From an uncultured Erysipelotrichaceae bacterium (GTDB taxonomy: Bacteria > Bacillota_I > Bacilli_A > RF39 > UBA660), in contig CACZQD010000027.1 in the NCBI GenBank assembly GCA_902783215.1, forward strand, positions 1 through 17,596: a stretch of 17,596 bases of DNA, in the 5' to 3' direction. Below the pieces are notes generated by a model that did no database searches, was not told the origin of the DNA, and saw only the letters and a program-made list of their open reading frames with translations. Shown here in pieces: positions 1-6,362 of the stretch (position 1 is its first letter; every line of letters begins with the position of its first letter). The position numbers and the translations under genes were made by a program.

Positions 1-528
1 TATCGTAAGATGAGTAAGTATAATGCTTGTACTCCTCATAAGATGGATTATGAAGAAGTAGAAGAAAAAGTTTTAAAGAGTATTAAAAGAATGTGTAAAA
101 GGTATTTAAGAGTAAATGATTTAGAGACTATCTTAAAGAACAATGATAAGACTAATAAACTACTAGTAGAATTACAAGCCAAAAAGAAAAAGTTAGAAAA
201 CGAAGTTAATTTAGTTAATACTAGAATAAATGATATTTATATGGATAAGATTAACAAAGTTGTTAGTGAAGAAATATTTTTTAATGCTTACAATACACTT
301 CTAGAAAATAATGAAAAGAATAAAACTGAACTAAAGGAAATAGATAAGAAAATATATCAACTAAAAAATAGGAATACTAATGTTAATGATAAGTATAAAA
401 AATCTATAGAGGAGTTTTTAAAACTAAAAAAGCCATCTATACAACTGATATCAAGTTTAATTGATAAAATTGTGATAGATGATGAAAAAAACATAGAAAT
501 ATTTTATAAGATAAAACCCTTGTTTTAA
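1..528 (+). CDS. Large serine recombinase, C-terminal part (5' end outside window)
   Basis: The frame is open from base 1, so the first Met at position 10 is internal and the gene begins upstream of the window. The visible part holds the end of a recombinase zinc-ribbon region (a Cys followed by a 'PHKMDYEEVEEKVL' helix start, typical of the C-x-H-x-I-x-x-x-x-L-E pattern of this family). A long Lys/Glu/Asn-rich coiled coil follows (about residues 40-130 of the visible part). It ends with the strand 'LIDKIVIDDEKNIEIFYK', which is characteristic of the extreme C-terminus of TndX/TnpX-like large serine recombinases. These enzymes integrate and excise mobile elements at short att sites using a Ser nucleophile; the catalytic domain is not in view. 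Its 3' end lies only about 50 bp from a broken pbp gene, the usual place of the recombinase gene at one end of its element. Confidence 0.85.
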   Translation, partial: YRKMSKYNACTPHKMDYEEVEEKVLKSIKRMCKRYLRVNDLETILKNNDKTNKLLVELQAKKKKLENEVNLVNTRINDIYMDKINKVVSEEIFFNAYNTLLENNEKNKTELKEIDKKIYQLKNRNTNVNDKYKKSIEEFLKLKKPSIQLISSLIDKIVIDDEKNIEIFYKIKPLF

Positions 529-546
529 GTAAAACAAGGTCTAAAT
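518..546 (+). terminator. Hairpin at the end of the recombinase gene
   Basis: CCTTGTTTT (518-526) and AAAACAAGG (531-539) form a perfect 9-bp stem with a 4-base loop that contains the recombinase stop codon. No long U tract follows (TCTAAATT), so termination would be weak. It could instead be part of the arms around the attachment site. Confidence 0.4.
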
Positions 547-561
547 TAAGTATGTTTTTTC

Positions 562-582
562 ACTTATGAGGACGTGAGTTGC
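562..582. other. Probable att junction of the integrated element inside a pbp gene
   Basis: To the right of about base 578 the frame reads V-A-A-P-I-A-K-K-V-L, the conserved end of a class B PBP transpeptidase domain. To the left, that frame meets a TGA (575-577) and AT-rich sequence next to the serine recombinase. The switch happens within the locally GC-rich stretch GAGGACGTGAGTTGCCGCGC. The crossover dinucleotide cannot be fixed from one junction alone; the partner site should be at the other end of the element, outside the window. Confidence 0.55.
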
Positions 583-862
583 CGCGCCAATTGCTAAAAA
601 AGTATTGTCATCTTCTATTGATGCCTTGGGCATAAAAAAAAGTAATGATGGTATTGAAAAAGAATATAATTACATAGATACAAACTATTATAAAGTAACA
701 AATGTTATTGGATTAACAAAACAGGAAGCTATAAAAGAATTAAAAAATTTTAAAGTAGAGTTTTCCGGTGATGGAGATGTTATTACATATCAATCAAGTA
801 AAGCAGGTAGTGAATTAGCAGAAGGAGAAACAATTAGATTGATGTTAAAGGAGGAGAAATGA
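578..862 (+). pseudogene. 3' fragment of a PASTA-domain class B penicillin-binding protein (FtsI/SpoVD type), interrupted by a mobile element
   Basis: The fragment starts in mid-protein with VAAPIAKKVL, the last helix of the transpeptidase domain, and continues through 'DALGI'. A linker leads to one PASTA domain (roughly residues 36-94 of the fragment), with the typical 'V-x-G-L-T-x-x-E-A-x-x-x-L' opening and a 'G-x-x-L-A-E-G-E-T-I-R-L' ending. The catalytic SxxK, SxN and KTG motifs are absent and must lie upstream of the element. The only usable start within the remaining frame is TTG at 605, with no Shine-Dalgarno, so translation as an independent protein is doubtful. The stop overlaps the mraY start (ATGA at 859-862), so the fragment is still in its native operon position. 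PBP2B (FtsI) and SpoVD of Bacillus both carry PASTA domains and sit upstream of mraY, so either identity is possible. Confidence 0.8.
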
Positions 863-1842
863 ATCCTATTATTTTTCTTATTTTATTATCCTTTTTAATG
901 TCATTGTTTATTGGTAAATATTTAATACAAGTTTTAAAAAGGAATAGAATTAATCAACGATTGAGTATTTATTTAGAGGATGCTCATGAAAATAAAAAAG
1001 ATACTCCAACTATGGGTGGATTAATATTTATTTTTCCAACAATTGTATTAATTATTTTATTGCTTCTATTAAATAAAGTACCATTTAGTGGTAATTTACT
1101 AATTGTTATGTTTACATTTATTAGTTATGCATTGATAGGATTTATTGATGATTATTTAATAATAAAAAGAAATAATAATAAAGGTCTCAGTGAATCTTCT
1201 AAAATTATGATGCAGGTAATTATTGCTATTGTATTTTTCTATTTATTCATGATTAGTGATAATGAACCATTATTATGGATTCATTCTCTTAATATACGAT
1301 TAAATATTGGATGGTTATATGGTCTGTTTATTCTTTTTGTATTAGTAGCTAGTAGTAATGCTGTTAATTTAACTGATGGTTTAGATGGGTTAGCTGGAGG
1401 ACTTAGTTTTATTGCTTTTATTGCTTTTGGTCTTATTACCTTAAAAACAACTTGGTTAGATGGTTATTATGAAATAAGTTTATTATGTTTCATTATAAGT
1501 GGTGGATTACTTGGCTTTTTATTTTATAATGTTAATCCAGCTAAGATATTTATGGGAGATACTGGATCACTTTCTTTAGGAGCAACTTTGGGAAGTATTG
1601 CGATACTTACTAGACATGAATTACTGTTAATTTTAATAGGAATAGTTTTTGTTATTGAAACGATAACTTGTCTTTTACAAAGAATATATTTTAAATTAAC
1701 ACGTAAACGTTTGTTTTTAATAACTCCAATTCATCATAGTTTTGAAAAAAGAGGAATGAAAGAAAAAGATATTGTTAAGTTATTTTGGACTATTGGTTTG
1801 ATTGCAAGTATGATTGCTATTTCATGTGAGGTGCTATTATGA
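859..1842 (+). CDS. mraY: Phospho-MurNAc-pentapeptide translocase (lipid I synthase)
   Basis: MraY transfers phospho-MurNAc-pentapeptide from the UDP precursor to undecaprenyl phosphate at the inner membrane face, giving lipid I. The 327 residues form a polytopic membrane protein of usual length. Visible signatures are the 'DTPTMGG' region (48-54), the metal-binding pair D97-D98, 'NLTDGLDGLAGG' (170-181), 'FMGDTGS' with D234, and 'TPIHH' with H292-H293. The third His of the family's HHH motif is Ser294 here. The ATG overlaps the stop of the pbp fragment and is preceded by AAAGGAGGAG (847-856). The stop overlaps the ftsW start by ATGA, implying translational coupling in one transcript. murD, normally between mraY and ftsW, is missing from this spot. 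With pbp interrupted upstream, its promoter is unclear. Confidence 0.95.
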   Translation: MNPIIFLILLSFLMSLFIGKYLIQVLKRNRINQRLSIYLEDAHENKKDTPTMGGLIFIFPTIVLIILLLLLNKVPFSGNLLIVMFTFISYALIGFIDDYLIIKRNNNKGLSESSKIMMQVIIAIVFFYLFMISDNEPLLWIHSLNIRLNIGWLYGLFILFVLVASSNAVNLTDGLDGLAGGLSFIAFIAFGLITLKTTWLDGYYEISLLCFIISGGLLGFLFYNVNPAKIFMGDTGSLSLGATLGSIAILTRHELLLILIGIVFVIETITCLLQRIYFKLTRKRLFLITPIHHSFEKRGMKEKDIVKLFWTIGLIASMIAISCEVLL

Positions 1843-2924
1843 AACGAATCAATTTAACTCTATTAATAAGTGTAATTGCATTATCAATCTTTGGAATTTT
1901 AATGATTTATTCTGCATCATATGTATGGGCTGAATATAAATATGACGATCCATTTAAATTTGTTAAAAATCAAAGTTTCTTTTTTTTAATTGGTCTTGTA
2001 CTGATGTATTTTATTTCAAAAATAGATTATAAATGGTATTATCAAAAAGCTAATATAATTTTAGCAATTTGTTTTTCACTACTTATTTTAGTTTTAATAC
2101 CGGGTATTGGAACTATTAGAAATGGCAGTCGAAGTTGGTTTGGAATTGGTCCATTTGGTATTCAACCAAGTGAATTTGCTAAACTAGGATTAATTATATT
2201 TGTATCAAAGTATTTAAATAATAATGAAAATAGTATGAAAAAAATCAAAAAAGGTGTATTACCTATTTTAGGACTTACTTTACTAATGTTTGGGATAATA
2301 ATGTTACAACCAGATTTTGGGACAGGAACTATTCTAGTAATGTCTATTATAGGGATTATGTTTGTTGGTGGTGTGAACTTTAAATTTTTTTATAAAATTG
2401 CTTTGGTAGGGATATCTGGTATAACTGCTTTAATTTTAATTGCACCATATCGTTTAGCGCGTATTCTATCATTTTTAGACCCTTGGTCTGATCCCTTAGG
2501 TAGTGGTTTTCAAATAATTCAATCCCTTTATTCTATTGGCCCAGGTGGTTTATTTGGGCTTGGTATTGGTAATTCTATACAAAAACATTTTTATCTTCCT
2601 GAGCCACAAACAGATTTTATCTTTTCCATTATTAGTGAAGAATTAGGATTTATGGGTGTATTAATTATAGCATCGTTATTTTTAATTATAATTGTTACTT
2701 GTTTTAATATTAGTAAGAAGTGCAACAACTTATTTGGTAAGTATTTAGCATTTGGTATAACTTTTCAAATGGCTTTTCAAGCATTACTAAATTTAATGGT
2801 TGTAGTAGGTTTAATACCCGTAACAGGTGTTACATTACCATTCCTATCATATGGAGGTTCTAGTTTATTAATAACACTTTGTAGTATTGGAATAATTTTA
2901 AATATTTCTAGATATAACAGTTAA
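1839..2924 (+). CDS. ftsW: SEDS-family peptidoglycan polymerase, FtsW/SpoVE type
   Basis: SEDS proteins are membrane glycosyltransferases that polymerise lipid II and work with a cognate class B PBP. The 361 residues give about ten membrane segments. Family motifs are present: 'YSAS' (24-27), 'NGSRSWFGIGPFGIQPSEFAKL' (95-116), 'QPDFGTG' (157-163), 'DPLGSGFQIIQSLYSIGPGG' (218-237), 'LPEPQTDFIFSIISEELGF' with the conserved Asp259 of the TDF motif, and 'LPFLSYGGSSLL' near the C-terminus. It overlaps mraY by 4 bp. The partner PBP would be the one interrupted just upstream, so the pair may form one division or sporulation module (FtsW-FtsI or SpoVE-SpoVD). RodA is less likely because of the dcw-type context, but sequence alone cannot separate FtsW from SpoVE. 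Confidence 0.9.
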   Translation: MKRINLTLLISVIALSIFGILMIYSASYVWAEYKYDDPFKFVKNQSFFFLIGLVLMYFISKIDYKWYYQKANIILAICFSLLILVLIPGIGTIRNGSRSWFGIGPFGIQPSEFAKLGLIIFVSKYLNNNENSMKKIKKGVLPILGLTLLMFGIIMLQPDFGTGTILVMSIIGIMFVGGVNFKFFYKIALVGISGITALILIAPYRLARILSFLDPWSDPLGSGFQIIQSLYSIGPGGLFGLGIGNSIQKHFYLPEPQTDFIFSIISEELGFMGVLIIASLFLIIIVTCFNISKKCNNLFGKYLAFGITFQMAFQALLNLMVVVGLIPVTGVTLPFLSYGGSSLLITLCSIGIILNISRYNS

Positions 2925-2940
2925 AATATGAATGTTTGTT

Positions 2941-2949
2941 TGGTATAAT
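2941..2949 (+). promoter_or_regulatory. Extended -10 promoter element between ftsW and the Nif11 peptide
   Basis: TGGTATAAT is a full extended -10 (TGn-TATAAT). No good -35 is seen 17 bp upstream. It would start a transcript of about 190 nt before the Nif11-type peptide gene. The rest of 2950-3130 is AT-rich and shows no terminator or coding frame that I can support. Confidence 0.45.
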
Positions 2950-3146
2950 ATTGGTAACAATTCAGAGTAGGTTTTATGAGCAGTATTATATCAAGTAGAA
3001 ACTAGACGAATAAATGAAACTATAAAAAGAAATAATTATAATAGATAACTATATTGATAAAAGTATTTTAGATATTCTTTCTAATACAAAAAAGAAAATT
3101 ATAATAAAAATATATAAATCAATAAATTGAGGAAAGAGGTGTAGCT

Positions 3147-3449
3147 ATGGCAATGGAAAGTGCAAAAGAATTTGTAAAAAAGTTTTATGAAGATGATGAG
3201 TTGATTAGAGAGTTATACAAAATGGAAGTATTAAAACCTGCAGGTAGTTATGATAAAAATGCCCCTGAAGGAGAACAACAAAGAAAAGTTGTAGATGCAG
3301 CGCAAAAATTAGGATACGATTTTACATTAGATGAATATTTAGCTGCGAATAAAGCATATGGTCAAAGTATTGGAATTTTTAAAATGATTTCCAAAATTCG
3401 TCATGTTGGTAAGGTTGTTAAAAAAGCTGACAAAGAAAGTAAAAAGTAG
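3147..3449 (+). CDS. Nif11-type leader peptide with cationic C-terminal tail (candidate bacteriocin precursor)
   Basis: The first 65 or so residues match the Nif11/nitrile-hydratase-like leader pattern: 'AKEFVKKFYEDDELIRELY' (6-24) followed by 'KVVDAAQKLGYDFTLDEYLAA' (47-67), with the usual 'GYDFT' helix cap. In ribosomally made, modified peptides this domain is the recognition leader. The tail after about residue 70 (YGQSIGIFKM...ESKK) has no Cys, about nine Lys/Arg and two acids. It could form a basic amphipathic helix. There is no Gly-Gly cleavage motif and no modification enzyme in the window. The start at 3147 follows GGAAAGAGG; an alternative Met lies two codons later. The next genes encode a peptide-type ABC exporter, which suggests export or self-protection. 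It could also be a Nif11-domain protein with an unrelated role. Confidence 0.7.
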   Translation: MAMESAKEFVKKFYEDDELIRELYKMEVLKPAGSYDKNAPEGEQQRKVVDAAQKLGYDFTLDEYLAANKAYGQSIGIFKMISKIRHVGKVVKKADKESKK

Positions 3450-3535
3450 AATTCGTGATTAAACAAGATTATGTAAAATAAAAAAGTATAAATAGTTATA
3501 ACTTAATGTATATAATTAAAATGAAGGAGGAAGTT

Positions 3536-4426
3536 ATGGATACAATTTTAAAAACTAATGCATTAGTTAAAAAATATGGAGATGCTACAATTTTAAAAAA
3601 TATCAACATGACTATTAATCGTGGAGATATTTATGGGTTTGTAGGAAAAAATGGAGCAGGTAAAACTACATTTATGCGAACAGTTTTATCACTTACTAAT
3701 CCAACTAGTGGTGAAATAAAACTATTTGGAGATAAAACTATTGAAGAAGTAGGTCTTAGAGTGGGATCACTTATAGAAGCACCTGGTCTTTATAAAAATG
3801 CAACAGCTTATGAAAATTTAAAAAGATTTTCAATAATATATGGAGCAGACGAAGACAAAATACCGGAAATATTAGAACTAGTAGGACTCGCTAATACAGG
3901 GAATAAAAAAGCAAAAGATTTTTCTTTAGGAATGAGACAAAGACTTGGAATAGCTATTGCTTTATTAGGTGATCCTGAAATACTACTATTGGATGAACCA
4001 ATAAACGGATTAGATCCAGCTGGAATTAAAGATATAAGAGATTTAATATTAAAATTAAATAAAGAAAAAAGTATTACATTTTTAATATCATCTCACTTAT
4101 TAGATGAACTTGCAAAAGTAGTAACTAAATATGGATTTATAAATAATGGAACATTGTTTGAAGAAATCGAAGCTAAGAAGTTGTTAGAAAAGTGTAAACA
4201 ACAAGTAATAATAGAAGTTGATGATACAAAAAAAGCACTATCAATATTAGAAACTATGATAGATAAAAAAATTATTAAAACAAAGGATAATACTATTATA
4301 ATAGATTCAAAAGAAGATACAGCATTTATTAATACTAAATTAGTAAATGGCGGAGTATCAGTAAGCTCTATATATAATAATTCTATAAGTTTAGAAGACT
4401 ACGTTATGGAAAGGATAGGTGCTTAA
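3536..4426 (+). CDS. ABC transporter ATP-binding protein, bacitracin/lantibiotic-resistance (BcrA/LanF) type
   Basis: This is the ATPase of a drug or peptide exporter. The start is placed at ATG 3536, 5 bp after a clear AAGGAGG (3524-3530), rather than the in-frame ATG at 3506 that has no ribosome site; this gives 296 residues. Motifs are Walker A GKNGAGKTT (37-45), signature SLGMRQRLGI (130-139), Walker B ILLLDEP (149-155) and the switch His187 in SSHLLDE. At the Q-loop position the protein has Glu81 (SLIEAP), the 'E-loop' variant described for LanF immunity ATPases. A C-terminal extension of about 80 residues follows, as in BcrA. The next gene starts one base after the stop and encodes the membrane subunit. 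Co-location with the Nif11-type peptide suggests immunity or export of that peptide, which is an inference. Confidence 0.85.
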   Translation: MDTILKTNALVKKYGDATILKNINMTINRGDIYGFVGKNGAGKTTFMRTVLSLTNPTSGEIKLFGDKTIEEVGLRVGSLIEAPGLYKNATAYENLKRFSIIYGADEDKIPEILELVGLANTGNKKAKDFSLGMRQRLGIAIALLGDPEILLLDEPINGLDPAGIKDIRDLILKLNKEKSITFLISSHLLDELAKVVTKYGFINNGTLFEEIEAKKLLEKCKQQVIIEVDDTKKALSILETMIDKKIIKTKDNTIIIDSKEDTAFINTKLVNGGVSVSSIYNNSISLEDYVMERIGA

Positions 4427-4427
4427 A

Positions 4428-5150
4428 ATGAAAAGATTAGTTAAATTACAATTAAGAAATTTATTTAGTTTAAAATCATTTTATATATGTTCTGCATTAA
4501 TGCTTTTATCACCTATAATAAATCTAGTAGCATCATTACTAATAAAAAAAGAATTTACTGCTACATTTATTCCAGAGGTATCTAGTTTATTATCAAGTAC
4601 TGAAATATTAATAACTGTTGTAATTGTATTATTTGCTTGTTTAGATAGCAATGATGGTACATTAAAGAATATAATATCAAGGGGATATACTAAAAAACAA
4701 TATCTATTAAGTAAATATATAGTTGCATTAGTAGCAACACTAATCATGTATTTAGTACCTATAATTTTAACATTTGTTATAACAATAGGAAATGGAATGG
4801 GATTTGAATCAAAATATATTTATTATATATTAGCTTATTTAATGCAAATAGGTGCAACTATATGCCTATATGTAGTATTAAGTTATATATTTGAAAAAAT
4901 AGGTCCAAGTATGGTAGCATGTTTAATTGGTCCAAATATTATAGGGACTGCATTACCTTTATTACAATTATTAGTAAAAACCAAGAAAATAAACATAGCT
5001 AATTATTGGATTACAAATATTGCAGGAAATGCAATTGTAAAAAGTCCAGATATAGTAAATTTACTAGTAGTAGCTGGATTGTCAGTAGTTTATATAATAG
5101 GTTTGTTATCATTAGGATTGTATTTAGGAAAGAAAAAAGAAGTAAAATAA
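4428..5150 (+). CDS. ABC-2 type permease, membrane partner of the preceding ATPase
   Basis: A 240-residue membrane protein with about six hydrophobic segments. ATG 4428 is chosen over the in-frame GTG 4419 because it sits 8 bp after GGATAGG (4413-4419) and just after the ATPase stop. The segment 'DSNDGTLKNIISRGYTKKQYLLSKYI' after the second helix closely fits the 'NGT-x-x-N-x-I-S-x-G-x-S/T-x-x-x-x-x-x-S-K' signature of BcrB/LanE/LanG-type permeases, which form homodimers with an ATPase dimer to expel peptide antibiotics from the membrane. It is followed by a strong terminator, so the peptide and transporter unit ends here. The exported substrate is not determined by the sequence. Confidence 0.85.
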   Translation: MKRLVKLQLRNLFSLKSFYICSALMLLSPIINLVASLLIKKEFTATFIPEVSSLLSSTEILITVVIVLFACLDSNDGTLKNIISRGYTKKQYLLSKYIVALVATLIMYLVPIILTFVITIGNGMGFESKYIYYILAYLMQIGATICLYVVLSYIFEKIGPSMVACLIGPNIIGTALPLLQLLVKTKKINIANYWITNIAGNAIVKSPDIVNLLVVAGLSVVYIIGLLSLGLYLGKKKEVK

Positions 5151-5154
5151 TAAT

Positions 5155-5194
5155 AAAAAAGAATATCGTTATGTTGATGATATTTTTTTTTTTT
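5155..5194 (+). terminator. Rho-independent terminator after the ABC transporter operon
   Basis: A run of A leads into AATATC (5162-5167), a loop of about 10 bases, GATATT (5178-5183) and then at least ten T. The A run can pair with part of the T run to lengthen the stem. Confidence 0.75.
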
Positions 5195-5440
5195 GAATTT
5201 ATTGATGATAGATAATATGCAGAAAAAAGTAAACATTATTTCTAATTTATATAATGATAATTTGTAAGTAATTAGATATGTTGTTGTATATAAAAATCTA
5301 TCAAATAATTCTGAAAAAGAATTTACTAAATGTCGTGTTAAAGCATTTTTTTAATAGTTTAATTAAATAGTAAATATTATTAAAAAGATTTACATCTATT
5401 GTAATACTATAGTTTTTAAATGTCTATATTTGACAATTTA
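5195..5440 (+). other. Gene-poor stretch with a stop-interrupted frame
   Basis: No intact gene is seen. One frame runs from ATG 5217 (MQKKVNIISNLYNDNL), meets a TAA at 5265-5267, and continues for 28 codons (VIRYVVVYKNL...) to TAA at 5352-5354. It may be a decayed small gene, but it has no good ribosome site and I recognise no family. The remaining bases are AT-rich without clear hairpins. Confidence 0.25.
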
Positions 5441-5469
5441 ATGACAATGGTAATTATTTGTGCTATAAT
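5441..5469 (+). promoter_or_regulatory. Housekeeping-type promoter for the UbiA-GT-HAD operon
   Basis: ATGACA (5441-5446) and TATAAT (5464-5469) are separated by 17 bp, and TG lies at the extended -10 position (TGCTATAAT). The start of transcription would be near 5476, about 20 nt before the ATG. An additional TTGACA at 5430-5435 is too far from the -10 (28 bp). Confidence 0.7.
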
Positions 5470-5495
5470 AAATAAAGAGAAAAGGAGAGTTGATT

Positions 5496-6353
5496 ATGTT
5501 AAATTATATTAAATTGATACGTCCTAAGCATTATATAAAAAATTTATTAATTTTTATACCGCTTATTTTTAGTGGACAATTTTTTAAGAGTGATAATTTT
5601 ATTATGACTTTTATAGGCTTTATTTCATTTTGTTTAATTGCCAGTTCCATATATATTTTTAATGATATTATGGATAAAGAGAAGGATATGAAACATGAAA
5701 CAAAAAAGAATAGACCTATTGCATCAGGTAGTGTGTCAGTGTTCAAAGCGAAAATATTGATTGTAGTATTTTGTGTAATAAGTTTTCTTTTGCTACTTAT
5801 TTTTAAAATACCAATAGTATCTATGGTTTTATTATTATCTTATTTAATAATAAATATTCTGTATAGTCTAGGTCTAAAGAATATTCCAATACTTGATGTT
5901 GCAATAATTGTTGCAGGTTTTGTCATTAGAGTATTATATGGAGCTAGTATATTAAGTATTGTAGTGTCTAATTGGTTATATTTAACAATTGTTACTATTT
6001 CATTTTACTTGTCGTTAGGTAAAAGAAGAAATGAAATTAATAAATCGGGATCACAAGCCCGAAATGTTTTAAAATATTATAATAAAGAATTTTTAGATAA
6101 AAATATGTATATGTGTTTATCAATGTCTATTATTTTTTATTCATTATGGACTATTGATAATACTATAATGGGACATTATCATAATTTTCTTATATGGACT
6201 GTTCCTTTGGTTATAATTATTAGTATGAGATATAGTATGAATATTGAAAAAAACAACTTCGGAGATCCTACGGAAGTAATTTTAAATGATAAAGTTATTA
6301 TTTTGTTATTTTTAATTCTTTCACTTAGTGTGTTTACAATATTATATTTATAA
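5496..6353 (+). CDS. UbiA-family prenyltransferase, decaprenyl-phosphate phosphoribosyltransferase-like
   Basis: Members of this branch transfer phosphoribose from PRPP to polyprenyl phosphate (mycobacterial Rv3806c/UbiA type), the first step to polyprenyl-phospho-pentose sugar donors. The start is ATG 5496, 8 bp after AAGGAG (5482-5487); an upstream TTG at 5490 has no suitable site. The 285 residues are polytopic. The first Asp-rich motif is N56-D57-x-x-D60-x-x-x-D64-x-x-H67, followed by 'KNRPIASG' (71-78), the form typical of the phosphoribosyltransferase subfamily rather than menaquinone or heme enzymes. The second region is 'PILDVAIIVAGFVIRVLYGA' with D134, and 'GKRRNE' lies at about 175-180. 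It leads an operon with a GT-C-like protein and a HAD phosphatase, which supports this reading. Menaquinone or teichoic-acid-linked roles are less likely. Confidence 0.8.
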   Translation: MLNYIKLIRPKHYIKNLLIFIPLIFSGQFFKSDNFIMTFIGFISFCLIASSIYIFNDIMDKEKDMKHETKKNRPIASGSVSVFKAKILIVVFCVISFLLLLIFKIPIVSMVLLLSYLIINILYSLGLKNIPILDVAIIVAGFVIRVLYGASILSIVVSNWLYLTIVTISFYLSLGKRRNEINKSGSQARNVLKYYNKEFLDKNMYMCLSMSIIFYSLWTIDNTIMGHYHNFLIWTVPLVIIISMRYSMNIEKNNFGDPTEVILNDKVIILLFLILSLSVFTILYL

Positions 6354-6362
6354 GGTGGTAAT

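Noticed and set aside
2960..3146. Possible decayed gene between ftsW and the Nif11 peptide (for example ATGAGCAGTATT... at about 2977)
   Set aside because: The frame stops after nine codons and the other frames are broken; no family resemblance could be supported.
4481..4747. Minus-strand open frame of 88 codons
   Set aside because: It lies wholly inside the ABC permease gene, has no ribosome site and shows no family signature.
5006..5215. Plus-strand open frame of 69 codons over the permease 3' end and terminator
   Set aside because: It reads through a terminator hairpin and a T run and is the permease in another frame.
5217..5354. Stop-interrupted frame MQKKVNIISNL... in the 5.2-5.35 kb gap
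   Set aside because: No ribosome site, no recognised family and one internal stop; kept only as a note on the intergenic region, not as a pseudogene call.
5531..5746. Minus-strand open frame inside the UbiA gene
   Set aside because: Antisense shadow of membrane-protein codons with no start signal.
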